Below are positions 45,876 through 59,147 of a DNA stretch of 64,000 nt, in pieces. The notes below the pieces were generated by a model. The model ran no database searches and was not told the DNA's origin. It saw only the letters and a program-made list of their open reading frames with translations. Made by a program: the position numbers and the translations under genes. Source of the DNA: Apostichopus japonicus (taxonomy: Eukaryota; Echinodermata; Holothuroidea; Aspidochirotida; Stichopodidae); NCBI RefSeq assembly GCF_037975245.1, contig NC_092583.1, positions 11,115,764 through 11,179,763 on the forward strand, given 5' to 3'. The number at the start of each line of letters is the position of its first letter. The first letter of the stretch is position 1.

Positions 45876-45950
45876 ATGGATAAACAGGTGTTTCCAGACA
45901 TTTCCTCAGAGGAAATTGGGGCAAACAGTGGACGGTACGAGTATATATAG
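45876..45950 (+). CDS. Candidate first coding exon just past the duplication breakpoint
   Basis: From ATG at 45,876 the frame reads MDKQVFPDISSEEIGANSGR and then meets a donor-like GTACGAGT at 45,935. Without splicing it ends at TAG in 45,948-45,950. A CCAAT word (GCCAATCAAA, about 45,722) lies upstream, and an acceptor-like pyrimidine tract ending CGACGTAG lies at about 45,835-45,843. I do not recognise the peptide. An overlapping 121-codon frame (45,856-46,221) uses a different phase and ends in a hydrophobic, T-run-derived tail; I consider it less likely. No following exon was found in the window. Confidence 0.2.
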   Translation: MDKQVFPDISSEEIGANSGRYEYI

Positions 45951-47328
45951 GTTACATTGGTGTAATGAACATGTTGATATGGACAGTAGCATTGATTTTA
46001 CGGTAAATCTTTCGCGCCATATAAGGACAACAGAAAATAAAAGTCTTTCTTTCGATTGCGACATCTTTTCTCCATTAAACCCACCTGGTCAGAGTGCATT
46101 TAGAATAGCAAACATTGAATCTGCTTCGAAAGTTTGCTTTCCGAAATTCATCAGCAAACACGTATTGAGACTTTTTTTTTACTTAATTACTTTACTGACT
46201 TACTTTTTTTTTGTGTGCTGATTTTACAGGAAAGCTGACAATTTCTTGCCATGAAATAATTTTTTATCCTGTTGATATTGATTAATAGTTTGATTGATTT
46301 ATCTGATCTTGCAAAACATATTTATCTACAAAAGACACGCATGTCGTGACTTCACGTGTATGGATTATACTCGTGTTTAAAATGCACGTGTATACAACTT
46401 GAATGAAGTTATCAATAAACCAGGTGTACTTTATCTGTATGCGCTTAAGGGTTGTGATATATATACAAGGATCTGTCTTTATATAGCCCGTAGCAGCGTT
46501 AGCTTATCCGAAGTGCTCTCTGCATATAACAGCCTATCTGAACTCTGTTATAATGACCGTATCTCTCGCTCGAAGTTATATCATTTATTCACGAGAAATT
46601 GATTCAGTTTAGCATAATTTTACATTATTGAAGAAATATTATTCACTGAAAATAGTTGCGTGTGAACTTAAAAAGACTTAAAGCTAAGATTCTTGCCCCC
46701 CCCCCCCAAAAAAAAACGTGTAAAAAAACGTGTAACCTTAAGGCAGCAGTTAACCTAACGAATTAAAATTACAGGTAAACTAACTATACTATATTTAGAA
46801 GAAATAAAAGAAAACTACGTGGTTAAATTTTATCGCCCAACCCCCCCCCCCCAAAAAAAAAAGATCTGATGCATATTAAACAGCGTTACAGATGGCACAA
46901 GCCCAACCATCATTTTTACTTATGTTACAGATATATTTGTGAAGAGTACCCGGCCCAAACAGCAATGGAATATCTTGCTCCGTTTGGGAGGAAAAGTTGT
47001 GTCGGCCATTTTGTAAATCTGTGATGACGTCATAGTTTCTTTCTCTTTGCTCTTTCCTTCATTATATCTGCAAGCTAATATATGTTAACTGTTTTGATAC
47101 TGAAACCAATGTCATCTTACAGAGTTTTAATATTTTCCAACATTGCCAAAACACATCTCCATTAACAGACAATAACACATTGTCATTTGATTAAGACAAA
47201 GTACATATATAGCAAAAGGAGACAGATTATGTCGTATTAAGACTTGATGAAGACTTCTCCCTTGTGTTTGAACAAACATTTGAATCTGTGATACCTCTCG
47301 AATGATATATGAGGAAGTTGTTGATGGC

Positions 47329-47331
<3 letters not shown>
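45951..47331. other. No gene recognised; two C-run/A-run junctions
   Basis: C runs followed by A runs lie at 46,696-46,716 and 46,841-46,862. Short open frames, such as 46,399-46,602, have no recognised content. Confidence 0.45.

Positions 47332-47398
<67 letters not shown>
47332..47398. repeat. TA microsatellite
   Basis: About 33 TA units are nearly uninterrupted. The minus-strand IYIYIY frame across it is spurious. Confidence 0.95.
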
Positions 47399-47401
<3 letters not shown>

Positions 47402-50082
47402 ATACCGATAAATCTTATACGCTTTTTATCTTTGTGTGTGCTTTGATCGTCAGCTTTATCGAGCGAACTGCGTATTTCTCTATACAAGATTTTAGTTATC
47501 ATTGTTCATCATATGACATTTTTTTTTTCTCAAAATGTTTTAAATTTTTGGTTTACTATATGTTCTCATTTGAAATGAAAATTAACTAGTAGCTATTGAT
47601 CTAAAGTAAGATATGATGTTATTATGGTCTCAAATAAAATTTCAAAATAAAAAAAATCTGCTTTTAAATGCGGTAAATTATGCACCAATAAGTGGCTGTT
47701 GAGAAATTAAGTAACAACATTTCCAACACTTTACAATATACAAAATTAGATGACCTTTAAAAGAAATAGTTTTAGGGAAATCAATTTGAAATTCGTGTTC
47801 TTTAAATAGATCAATATTTACTTGCTAAACTAATAATAATTCGTTTTTGGTTACCATCGATTAATGTATTATATTTGCGTAAATTTTGACAAAGCAAGAA
47901 TAACAAACTGTATATAAATTCTAGACATATGATACACCTGTCAGATAGATTCAACCTTTTATCGATTGAATTATTTGAAATATTACTTCATAATGTATTG
48001 CTATTGTATATAGAAGGGATGACGACTTGAGCAAGTACTATTAAAAGTATGATATTACAGAGCGATTAAATGATAACATTGTTGAATAACGCTTTGATTT
48101 CCCTATTGTATTCTTTGCTTATTTTCTTTGGCAAAAGGTAATTTGTTATAATTTTTTTGATTGTTTTGTACATTATTTCTTTAACATACTTTATATAGTT
48201 GTCACTACTGTAATGTGTGGAATGCAGTTATTGATGTCAAATCTCATTAACAACTGCAAAATTATGAGCTGCTACCAACTTCAACGGATGAGGTTCCTGA
48301 ACTAAATGTTGTACGGGTGGTATAGTCGCTCCTTATACTATTTTGCCCTTCTTAGGGAAAATGGTGTTAAAAACGAGCGTAACATGATGCTATATATTTA
48401 TTAACACCTAATATTTTGCATCGCGCTGTGACTTATCTCGTACCACACATACAGACACATGCAAAGACGCACAAACACGCACGCCGACGCGCAAACACTT
48501 ACAAACGCGCGCGCACTTAAGATATCCTTGAGATCTATTAGAGGGCCATTGCGCTATATGTATATACCTTATGTCTGGTAAATTAAATCCACACGTATGA
48601 CTTGATGTATATCTTTTACAGTAACTTAGGTTCTTAGAATTTTTTTTTACATTTATGCTGCTTTAATATGTTTTTATTGCGACGTTTATAATCAGGATAT
48701 AAAACTGTGATTATTAAATGATTGCTAACTAATAACTTGTTTATTAACGACCTATAGCAGCTGCAGTCCTTGGTTCCTTACATGCATATTTATATGCATA
48801 TTTTACGATTCTTTCCAACTGTAAATGTAAAACTAACAAGTATACATTACACGGTTGCACACATAACAAGCACTACAGATTGCAGACCTTTTTTTTGCAT
48901 CAAGTAATTAACTAATTGTGGCTTTGGCTAATTATAGTCTTTCCCTTCGACAAGAAAATGTTTCATAAAATGTATCCAACATCACACACTCAACGAACTG
49001 ATTGATTTGAGCATTAAAATACGTGTCCATTTTAGTGTGAGGTACATGTAGCACTGGTGTTGTATAATTTCAGTCAAGAAACGTCACTTACTGTTTGAAA
49101 TATTCTGACATCTGTTTACGTAGTTGATTTAGAGCTAGTTTCTCATCGATTAGCAAAAACGACACGCGTGTCTTTAAGACGCTCAGAAAAAGATTTTAGA
49201 AAATAAATTAAAGAAGTACGTACACTCTGCCATTCAGTTTACGAATATTTTCCCACATAAATAAAAAAAAAGGATAATTACACGAATTTTAATTTGGATT
49301 TTATTTTGAGTCATCCTATAAATGTATATTTACATTTCGTCATCTGATAAATATACTGCTTCACGGTCGAATTGGGACAGTGAAGAAAATCAACTCATTT
49401 TTCGGCTTCGTCAAACTTCAAAACAACCAGGCCGGCCGTGACCTACTTCACGCAGTAGGCTAGCCGAGCATCCATTCAGTTTACATTTGAAATTTGAGCT
49501 AGACTTTTCTCCTTCTCATGTGATGTTTCTAAAAGAAAAACCTGATCAGGATCTGAATCTTGAGATTGGCGGCTTGTATATAAGCTGCTTTTCCTAGTTC
49601 TCTCTACTTTTCGAAATGTATAGGTTTTTTTTTTTAATATGCACTTAGGTATCTTCGATATTTCATGTTAACCATCAATTATAAACTTACTCTCATACAT
49701 CAGCTTTAGTAATGAAAAAGCTCTTAGAAGAGAATGGCCGTTTTTTTCCTAAACATCCTCAATTTGATGTATACCCTTGTAAAGTTTCTCTTGTGTCTAA
49801 TTAATCTTTAGCGGTTTCCATGGTAACGTCAAATGTGGTATAAAATCAACTGCGGGCTTCTCTTTTTTCTTTCTTTCTTTCTTTTTGTACTTTTTTTCTT
49901 CTCTCAAAAAGGAAAGGAAAGTAGTTGGAACCATATTTTGTTTGATGTTTGCCGTATAGACTTTGAATGTTTCTCAGTGCATTGAGCCTGATTGACTTTA
50001 ACATCCGATTTCATCAGTTCGTTCAGAGATCCGGCCTACTTTTGTTACGTATTTTAGGAAATTGTTGTCAGTCTTCGATCGA
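47399..50082. other. No gene recognised
   Basis: This is AT-rich sequence. A CA/CG-rich alternating stretch at 48,447-48,518 could favour Z-DNA. A CTTT-type tract lies at 49,866-49,885. I see no defendable exon. Confidence 0.45.
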
Positions 50083-50215
50083 AACACAGAGACAGAAAGA
50101 GAGAGAGATCAGAGGGGGGTGGGGTGGGGCGGGGGACGGGGGAGGAGGGGGGTAGTAAGAAGGGAGAGAGAGAGAGAGGGAGAGAGAGAGACAGGTGTGG
50201 AGGGAGAGTGGCGAG
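50083..50215 (+). repeat. Purine-rich GA/GGGA tract
   Basis: GAGAGAGAG stretches surround a G-rich core (GGGGGGTGGGGTGGGGCGGG at about 50,113). Such a homopurine strand can form triplex or G-quadruplex structures. Open frames across it are low-complexity. Confidence 0.85.
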
Positions 50216-52135
50216 AGATAGGGTTCGATTGAAGCTATTTGAATTTAACACAACATACCTGTAGACTGCGTATGTACCTCATTTTAAGGAAAAAATAATA
50301 CTTTAAGGAGTATGTAATTTACATATGAATTGATTTGAATTCTGTCCTTGGTCGAAAAAGAGAGGTAAAGATGGAGGGGTGGGGGGGGGGTGAAATACAT
50401 TTCTGAAATTGAATGGATGTGATTGCATTAGTTTGATACAGGGGTACCTCATTGTCTAGAACAAAACTTACGCAAGAATGAGTACATACCTCATTCAGAA
50501 AACTACTTTAACCGTTCCACTATATTACGTAACATGTAGGAAATCTCAATTTTGCATTAAATAGAAAAGTACTTTTAATTTCGCAAATCTTTAATCAATC
50601 ATTTCAGGAACTAACACATCAATTTATAAACATAAGTTAAAATAGCTAGGATTTTTTTTAGCAGCTTTTTTGGGATTTTGATTTTTCAATGGCTTTTCGA
50701 TACCAACATTTATGAAAAAGGAGGTCAACGGAGAGTAAAGGTCAAGTTTATTTAAAATATGGAAGTTAAAGTTAAGAATGTTGACTTGAGTAACTTGCTT
50801 TTAAGGTTTGATTAACGTTATAGAATGAAAAGAGTGTCTGGGTGACAACATGCTGAGAACCGAATAAAATTATTAATTACTTGCACTTCTCATTAACTTT
50901 TGTTCGATGACAACAACAACAACAAATATTGTAATCAAGTTGTCTTATTTGAATCATTTACAAATTCGATGTTGGAAAAATTCTTGCTCAATTTGGGATA
51001 TATGCCTATCACAAGTTTATTAATGTTTTTTCACAAGTACAAGGCTGAAGGCTTGATCAAGTTTAAATATAATAATAATAATAATATTACCCAGTTCTTA
51101 TAAGGCGCAAATATACACTAAAGTGTATGACATCATCGAGATAAATTAGTTGCTTCATATTATTGTTTTCCTTTTTCTTTCTTTATTTATGAAAATGACA
51201 TTGTTTTCGCTGTAATGAAGATGAGTTCTGCAAATGCTTGAATCTAAAATACTTCTTTTTTTTCTCAGCAAGACCTATCGATGACATTGGTTTCAGTGTC
51301 AAGAATGTTAACATCCCTACGATGAAAGTATGAATTAGCATAACAAAGAAGAGGTAAAAGCTTTGAGATTATAGGGACAAGATGACGTCACATCTGCATT
51401 TACAAAATGATGTTATCTCAAAATAGACGACTTTTCAAAACGGGTTTTTCTCAAAAGGAGCAAGACTTTTCTTAGCTGTTTGGAGGCGTTGTCATCAAAA
51501 AGATCTTTCATCATATAAGCTAGGGATTATGGTTGGATTTTTATCTCCTTTAAGACCTGTTGACTTGTTATTAAATTGTTGTTGTCATGGTTACATCCGA
51601 AAAAACTATGACTACATCATAAAACATGCATAAACATCAATCGGTTCACAACATTGAGATTTTGAACTAAAAGAAAATATGAAAATATCATAACCATTAT
51701 ATCCGCCCTCAGGCCATGCATGCTTTTCCGATGATTATTGTCAATTTGTTAGTCTCGCATTCGACTAGCTATTCAAAAATTAGATTAAATATTTAATCGA
51801 TACAAAACTAGGCCAAGTTTGATCTAGATGTATATTATGTGAGCATATTAATTTAACATAAATTTATATTTAACTCCTTCACGACAACAATAAGCAATAT
51901 GAATTGAAATTCATTACCCCCCCCCCCCAAATAAAAGAGAATAAAAAATATATAGACCGTGATATTTGATAGGAAATAAAGAGGTCGAATAACATGAAAT
52001 AACATGAAAACATCAGAGAGGCTTCAGTAATAGTAAATACAACGCATGTCAATGCTTGGAGCAATTTGACAATAAGGTTGCATAGTACGGGATACATAGC
52101 TCGGTTATTATAGGTAATATGTAAAGGGTAAACCT
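50216..52135. other. No gene recognised; one exon-like stretch of 59 bases
   Basis: At 51,269-51,327 an acceptor (T-rich tract, CTCAG) and donor (GTATGAAT) enclose 59 bases that are open in one frame (RPIDDIGFSVKNVNIPTMK). It is too short to identify. Also present are a CAA tract (about 50,911-50,923), an AAT tract (51,069-51,087) and a C-run/A junction at 51,917-51,928. Confidence 0.35.
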
Positions 52136-52139
52136 TTTA

Positions 52140-52260
52140 GAGAGAGGGGGTGTGTGGGGTAAGGGGGGTGGTTAGGGGGACTGGGGTTGTGTCAAAAGGG
52201 ATGAGGAGAAGGGAATGATACCACAAGGAATTGGAGGGCTTGGGGGGGGGGGTGAGTGAC
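52140..52260 (+). other. G-rich stretch, possible G-quadruplex
   Basis: Runs such as GGGGGTGTGTGGGG, AAGGGGGGTGG and TTAGGGGG, then a run of ten or more G at about 52,242, give many G tracts on the plus strand. The complementary frames are low-complexity. Confidence 0.65.
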
Positions 52261-52478
52261 GATCAGGGGATTAGTATATGGAAGTGAGCAGAGGGTAGTG
52301 GAGTGTTAAGATAGGAAGACCATATAAGTAGAATTAAAGCAAGGGGTTGGAGTGGGGTTGGGGTGGGGAGTAGACAACAGAGCTGGCAAAAAGAAGTATT
52401 GGAGAAAGGCAAATGGAGAATTTGGAAGAGGATGGGAAGGAAAATGTCATGGTCAAGGTCGAGGTCATGGATAAGGAT

Positions 52479-52952
52479 AAGGCCAAAGGCCAAATTTAAA
52501 GCCGTCTCTATCACACCTTGCAATATTTCATTAATCATCAGCAATTTTTTTAGGCACTTTAACAGTTACAAAAGAAGGCTCCTTTATTATATAACTAGTC
52601 AAGAGGTCATATTAACATGACCTTTTAATCTGTACAAGGTCAAGGAAAAGGCCAAAGGTCAAATTTAAAACCGTCTCTATCACACCTTGTAATATCTCAT
52701 TAATCATCAACAATTTTTTAGGCACTTTAACAGTTACAAAAGAAGGCTCCTTTATTATATAACTAGTCAAGAGGTCATATTAACATGACCTTTTAATCTA
52801 TACAAGGTCAAGGACAAGGCCAAAGGTCAAATTTAAAGCCGTCTCTATCACACCTTGCAATATTGCATTAATCATCAGCAATTTTTGTAGGCACTTTAGT
52901 CAGTTACAAAAGAAGTTTCCTTCATTATATAACTAGTCAAGAGGTCATATAA
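52479..52952 (+). repeat. Tandem repeat, 168-169 bp period, 2.8 copies
   Basis: AAGGCCAAAGG(C/T)CAAATTT starts copies at 52,479, 52,648 and 52,816, giving periods of 169 and 168. Each copy contains CCGTCTCTATCACACCTTG, TTAATCATCA, GGCACTTTA, AAGAAGGCTCC and ACTAGTCAAGAGGTCATAT. The third copy stops at about 52,952. The copies are highly similar, so the array is fairly young. Confidence 0.95.
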
Positions 52953-54519
52953 GCCAGACGTTTATGATCCATAAATCTGCTCATGTAGGTCGCGGTGGTC
53001 CTTGGGTAATACCCTATAGTTGTTGGATCGGACCCGTCCACTCCCATCCAACGGGCTGCAGACGTGGAACCTAGAGTGGGGATGGGGGGGGAGGTCGTGT
53101 AATGGGACTTCTGACCTCCTCTTTATTGAGTTCGGTAGTATTGCTAATCTGTTGTTACACATACCCTAAACTGATAATAGCTTCGAAGATTTCAATATAC
53201 GGCGATATATATTTACCGTCATAAGCGGTTTTGACTCAACGAGAATGTATCGCTGAAAGTTGTAAAAGGTCCCTGTCATCGGTTGAGGCTAAGCTTTCAC
53301 AAGCTAATGAATATTGATAGTGTGTTCCCAATCACAAACCTTACTTGAAATGTTTAGAATTGTTATTGCCGGTTACCATGGTAGCAGAATTAGTAGTGAC
53401 AGTCACTCATTTTCTTTCAAGGAAACTAGAAACCCTAAGAAATTTGATTAGTCAAGGAAAAACGAGACAGAAAGAAAGAAAGAGAGAAATAAAGAAAGAA
53501 AGAAAAAAAAAACACACACACACAGAAACCCGTTTGACATCCTTCAAGCATGGATCGTCTGCAGTGAAATATAAGACGACTAAAATAATTTGAATTATTT
53601 TTTTCCCTTCCATTTTGGTGATGATTTAAATATTTTCTTTATATACTCTATCGCTAGAATATTTTAACCAATAAAAGCAAGACAGGGAATACGAAAACAG
53701 CCAGAAATAATCTTCGAAAAATCCCCCCCCCCCTAAAAAAATAAATAAATAAAAAACCTTAGTCTTTATATTAAAAGTAATGTCAAAATCATTTAATTCC
53801 AGTTATTGGTAATATTGAAGCGACCCATACAGGGCATACTTATAAGTTAATGTACCCTGTGATATAACACAGAGAGACATGGCGCCAATTACTTACTAGT
53901 TTGACATTAAATCGCGTCTTACACGAATATAGATTTTCGCATTGAGAATAAATACAGAGACTTATCCGTTTTTTTATTCAACTTCGGATGTCTTACATAG
54001 GCTTACACAGTTTGCAATTTTTCTACCATTCTTTTTTTTCTGCGCCTATTATAGTCCCTTTATAAGCTTCGAAAGGCAATTAAACGCATCATCCGTGCAT
54101 GTGTATATATGTATACACACATATATGAGTGATGTAAGCCTATGTTTTAGCGCTTGACGTGAGCAAGGGCGATGAATTCTCTTTGTTTTTATGGTTTTTA
54201 GTTTCACGGGGAGAAAAAAAAGAGGTAAATAATAGCTTTGAAAATAATGTGGATAGATTACTCTCAAAGATCGTGTCAAGTGGCCAATTACACTGTTCAC
54301 AGAGACAAGCAAGTCTACGTATTCAAGAGGCCTAGGTGGTTTAAACTTGTTGGTCTTATACGCTCAGCTTGGATACTGCATCTATAATATGTTTCTCCAT
54401 ATATCTAGTACGGTTTGCGTGTATAACTTAAACCATGACAAAAATGCATTATCCATAGCAAAAAGTTTAAACTATATTAAAAATTAGTAAAACATTGGTT
54501 CTTAAAAATTAAGACACGA
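52953..54519. other. No gene recognised; purine tract and C-run junction
   Basis: A GAAA/CA-rich tract lies at about 53,466-53,526, and a C run followed by A-rich sequence at 53,723-53,757. A 66-codon minus-strand frame at 52,962-53,162 has no recognised domain. Confidence 0.45.
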
Positions 54520-54552
54520 TTTTTTTTTTTTTTTTTTTTGGGGGGGGGGGGG
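54520..54552 (+). repeat. Poly(T)-poly(G) junction run
   Basis: Twenty T residues run into thirteen G residues. This is the same junction type as at 9,860-9,896. Confidence 0.9.
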
Positions 54553-57500
54553 TTTGCTTTCAAATTTGTAGAGATTTTGTATCACTATGAATCATAGCCT
54601 ATAAGTATAACAGACTTTGTACTAATTTGATTGGACAGAACTGTACTGCACTGTACTGTAGGCCTATATATGTACCTTTACCATCGTTGCATTTTTGGCA
54701 AAAGGGGAAAGGACATTTTAGTCTGCAATGACGGGGGGGGGGCGAGGTGGGAAACATTCCCCACTCCCCATCCTAGGTATAGGCCGGGACAAACCTTGCG
54801 CAAGTCTGTCAAGGAATTTTAATACCATCCACACTATTAGTCCTTTATCTTATCTTTTTGTCCCTTTCGTGACGTGCGGCAACAGGTTTTTATTACACTC
54901 TACGAAAATCGTTTTAATAATGCAGGAGATATCAGGTGGCACTTATAAGCCTACACCTAGCCTCATTCAATCCCATGATAAAGGATTTGTATGTAAAGCT
55001 CTGGAATATTCGATGCTCAAACTATCACGTGATTAAACTGTTGCAATGTTAAGATATGAAATTGTGTGGAAGAATTATGGATTCGCTACTCGCCACTTGT
55101 CACAATTAATTCTGTTATACCGCTGAGTGTAAATTGAAATTGAATAAATTACCAACATTTATACTTGATATGAACAAAAAACGAAGAAACAACCATCCAG
55201 AAATATGATGAAATGTCGTTTCTAATTCGAATGGTTTGTATAAATGAGGTCTTGCATCTCTCAAAGTGCTCAATATTCAGCGTCGTACGTCGTTAACATT
55301 ATAGTAAATGAAGAAACGTTCCATAATCCATTAAGTGTTTGCCCCCCAAAAATTGCTCTTTATTATTTTCGGAGGATTTTTTTTATGACGAATATGAACT
55401 TAGAAGAAACAAAACTATGCACACACAACCACATAACCCCCAAAAAAATGTCCTTTAGGGCAGCTTTTGAAATATTAATGTTGTCAAATTTTAAGTGTAG
55501 TCAAGCGGCATTCTTTCACTGGCGATTTTTTTTAAACTTCCTTTTCTCATTTTTTCTTTCCTTGTTTTGAAATGAACTTAATGACAGCTACATTCTTAAC
55601 AGCGTAGACTTTCTGGGGTCTTCTTGTTGTTATAATACACTATCCTATACTATACAGCGCTAATGGAAAATTCTTAGATTTAAATAACGGTGATGGTTAC
55701 CCTCTTAGAGGCCTTCTTCAAAACTAAGCATTTTTTCGATTTTTTTTCTTTGGCTCTCATCCGTGACTACTGGAAGGGATTGAAGGTATGTGTCTTCTTA
55801 TTGATTGAATATTCTCCATTTTATTCACGAGATTTAGCTTTACCGAAGCCGTCAGAACTGAATGAATGAATGAAATCGCAAACTCCTCGGGTGAAGAAAA
55901 TGAAAGATAAATCAAGAATGTATTGTAAATTATTATAACAAATTGTATAATTTCATTTTCATTTTTACTTCTTCCTTGTCTACAAAATACGCAGAAATAG
56001 AAAACATTATTTAAACTTCTCATTTAAATCATATTTTTGAGGCACACTTTTTTGTCTGAAGAGAAAAACTTATTTCCTGTATCATATAGGTCAGGTAGTG
56101 TATTCTTAAAGCGGGGGGGGGGGGGGGGGGTGGTGCAATCCTGCACACCGTATAGGTTAAAGAAGGACAAGATTTTATTTTGTGACATCATCTATAAGAC
56201 AATATTCAAGATAATTTGAAGAACAATAACCTTCGATCCCATTTGCAAAACTAGAACAGGTCAAATATGAGATCTATGATAAAAATAAATAAATTAAAAA
56301 AAACGTATTTTTTGCCTGAATAGGTTTAAGTAATTATTATTAACATCGGGTAAAGCTCAGCGTCAGTCAGCGGGATTCATTATTATTTATTTGTTTGTAT
56401 GGTAGACTTTGGGAAATGATGTGGAGGATGGAAGTAAGTTGGCGGCGTACATTTGGGAAATCTATCTGTTATAACTTTTTCGCCATTTTTTTTTATGATA
56501 TTGTGATCTATTAAATTTATAAAAGTCAGTTCTGAAAGGCAAAGTTGTATGTATGTTGAATTTCAGTGAAAGGATATCGTGTCACATTAGTTAGACCGTA
56601 GTTTTTTCAAATGGTAGAGATATGACACATAGATTGTGTTGAATTGTGATATCATAATACAACATACAGGTTGAGAATTTACTGTGTAGATAATATAAGG
56701 TCACTTGCAACAAGTCTTCTATATTTAGCACAGAACATTTACATCAAAACAACGAAAGAAAGCAACAACTTGAAAGGTTTGGCACATGAAAGAAAGGTCT
56801 AATCTGCATTGCTGGGTCTGCTATACTATGGATGCGTGTGTGTGTGCTTGGGGTGGGGTGGGTGCTTGGGGGAGTTATATTTTTCTTCACGGGAGGGGGG
56901 AATGGGGTAGGTAGGCTTCTTTTCGACACTACAACATTGTTTTTCGTCGACTATAGACAACAAGCTCGATAAAACTAGGACAAATCTAACAATCGAAATC
57001 TATACAACGGTCCTTTGTAATTAAATTAGAGTTTGTTCTAAATTAAGGGGCACATGTCGTAATTCATCAATAACTCTATTTGTGTGTCAGTGGTAGTGAT
57101 GGCGCCTTTCTCTACCTTTTGGTTTCTCAATTCACTTCATGAACGAGAATGTTATACCTTTATTCTTTCTTTGCTCCATTTTCTTCTCCTCTGTTTTTCC
57201 TTCTACAATCTCGCAAGTTCAAGGCTCCAGACTAACTTACGGAGGACGTTATACTTTTATGGTATAGGCAATGATGAAGACTCACTTGCACGTACGAAGT
57301 ATATGAATACAATACAATCATTATCACCATATAAATCCGTGGTGATGGGTAAGGGAAGGGAAAATCCAATTAAAAAAAATAAGAGAAAAAAACAAGGACC
57401 AAATCTGTGCTCTCTCGTTTAAAGTAGGATTAAACCTTTTCAGTCTTGGCGGTTAACCTTTTAACCGGTTGATCGGTAATTCTTTGGACTGTTAATTAAA

Positions 57501-58130
57501 GTGTCATCGAAAACCTAAAGTTTGCTTGCCATCGTGAGTGTACACGTATAGTCTACCGCTGATGTGTGTGTGTATGTGTGCGTGCTGAAGTCCATGACCA
57601 ATACTTCTTAAATATGCCTTAACTTTAGTCATATCTATATCAAATCAATAATTCCTCGATTATTTTGTTCCCAGTTCATTTCAACAAATCCATGATTCGT
57701 TAATTTTTCATAATGATACAAGTTTGACATGTTTTAACTTTTTTGTTTTCATATATCAGCATATTCTGCGAAAGGTCGTAATAAAATATGTATGACTTTA
57801 ACAAGTCATACATAATATGTAACAAGCCTTATTTTTAGAAACCTTTCATTACAGACATAATATATTGACGCGCATCAGTCAGTGGTCTTATCACTTGCTT
57901 AAAGTAATTAAGAAGTATAATGTGTTTGTGACACGGAAAGAACATCCCTCTATGAATGTAATCGTTAATTCCTTCCAAGTAATATGTTATCAAATACACC
58001 ATGCGTGATATAGTGTTGGAAAAATGTCTGTTTTATGTTATAATCGTAAATATTTATTAATATGCCTCAAAATATCAGTAAACATGAAAATTAAGCAATC
58101 TGCTTGTACGTGAATATATGAAGATAATAT
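54553..58130. other. No gene recognised; long G runs
   Basis: A run of about 19 G residues lies at 56,112-56,130, with other G-rich stretches at 54,734-54,744 and 56,845-56,906. Several open frames of 60-112 codons exist (for example 57,084-57,422), but none shows a domain or splice context I trust. Confidence 0.4.
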
Positions 58131-58189
58131 CTTGATAATGTACACACGTATTGTGCACCTGCCTTCCAAATCAGTTTGTAGCTCTTTCT

Positions 58190-58380
58190 ATATGTCGGCT
58201 TATTTGTCTGTCTGTCCGTTCGCCTGTCTGTATGTCTGTATGTATGACTGTCATAACATGCCCGTCGTCACATGCAGTCCATTTATCCCTCTTTCTGTTC
58301 GTTTGTCAGACCGTCCGTCCGTCTGTCCAGCTGTATGATTGTCTGTCTGTCCGTCTATTTATCCGTCTGTCCGTCTAATA
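58190..58380 (+). repeat. TGTC-type microsatellite region
   Basis: This consists of imperfect repeats of GTCTGTCC, GTCTGTAT and CCGTCTGTC. Two overlapping plus-strand frames are cysteine- and serine-rich only because of this composition. Confidence 0.85.
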
Positions 58381-59135
58381 TGTCTATCCTCACGTGTTAG
58401 TGGTGTCATAACATGCCACAATAACAACGTCTTTCCTTTTTTTTAAATTTAAAATCATATATAACACTTGCCCCAACAAGTCAAACAAAATGCCTTATGC
58501 GCAAACATTGAATATCATGCAATTTTCACACATATATCTACTTCTGCTCTACCCCCTTCCCCCACCCCCAAGCAGCCAGACCTTTCTGGTTTCGCTACGG
58601 ACTGTTTACATACATATATTTGAGTCTCTTTTTTTGTAGAGATTTGTAGAGTTATAGTTATATTTCCTTCTTTCGATACGACACGATGGATTACTTTGAA
58701 CATTCAATACTCATCCTTCACTGATTGCATTATCCTCGCCACTGGGGAGAAGGAGGGGGGGGGATTGTTCTGACATGTATACTATATTCTGACTTTGATT
58801 TATTCAGTGTGCTCACAGACACATACTTTCAATAACGAATCCAACGCAGCAGCCAAACGAAATTTGAATATTACTTCGGAGTAAGATATTCTATTAAACT
58901 TGAGATTTTTAATGTTTCGCTGAACACAAACATTTGCTTAACCGGCTAGAAGTGTTTTTCTGAACGTTACTAACTTGATGAATGTCACCTTGCCGTAGAC
59001 TGTAATGTCCAAATACATATCGCCTAGAGTAATTTACAGACATGTGCACCAGGGGAGGATGAAGGGTATTGTAAAGGTAACCAAGCCGACTACCCTTCAC
59101 GGGGCAGTGGGGTGCGGGGGGGGGGGGATGGAAGA
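58381..59135. other. No gene recognised
   Basis: There are G runs at 58,754-58,763 and 59,116-59,129. Nothing else stands out. Confidence 0.4.
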
Positions 59136-59147
59136 GTCTGAAAGCTA

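Noticed and set aside
45856-46221. 121-codon plus-strand frame as a complete gene
   Set aside because: Its C-terminus is a translation of T runs, and it competes with a better start and donor in another phase.
58132-58378. Cysteine-rich secreted peptide
   Set aside because: The cysteine and serine come from TGTC-type simple repeats in two frames.
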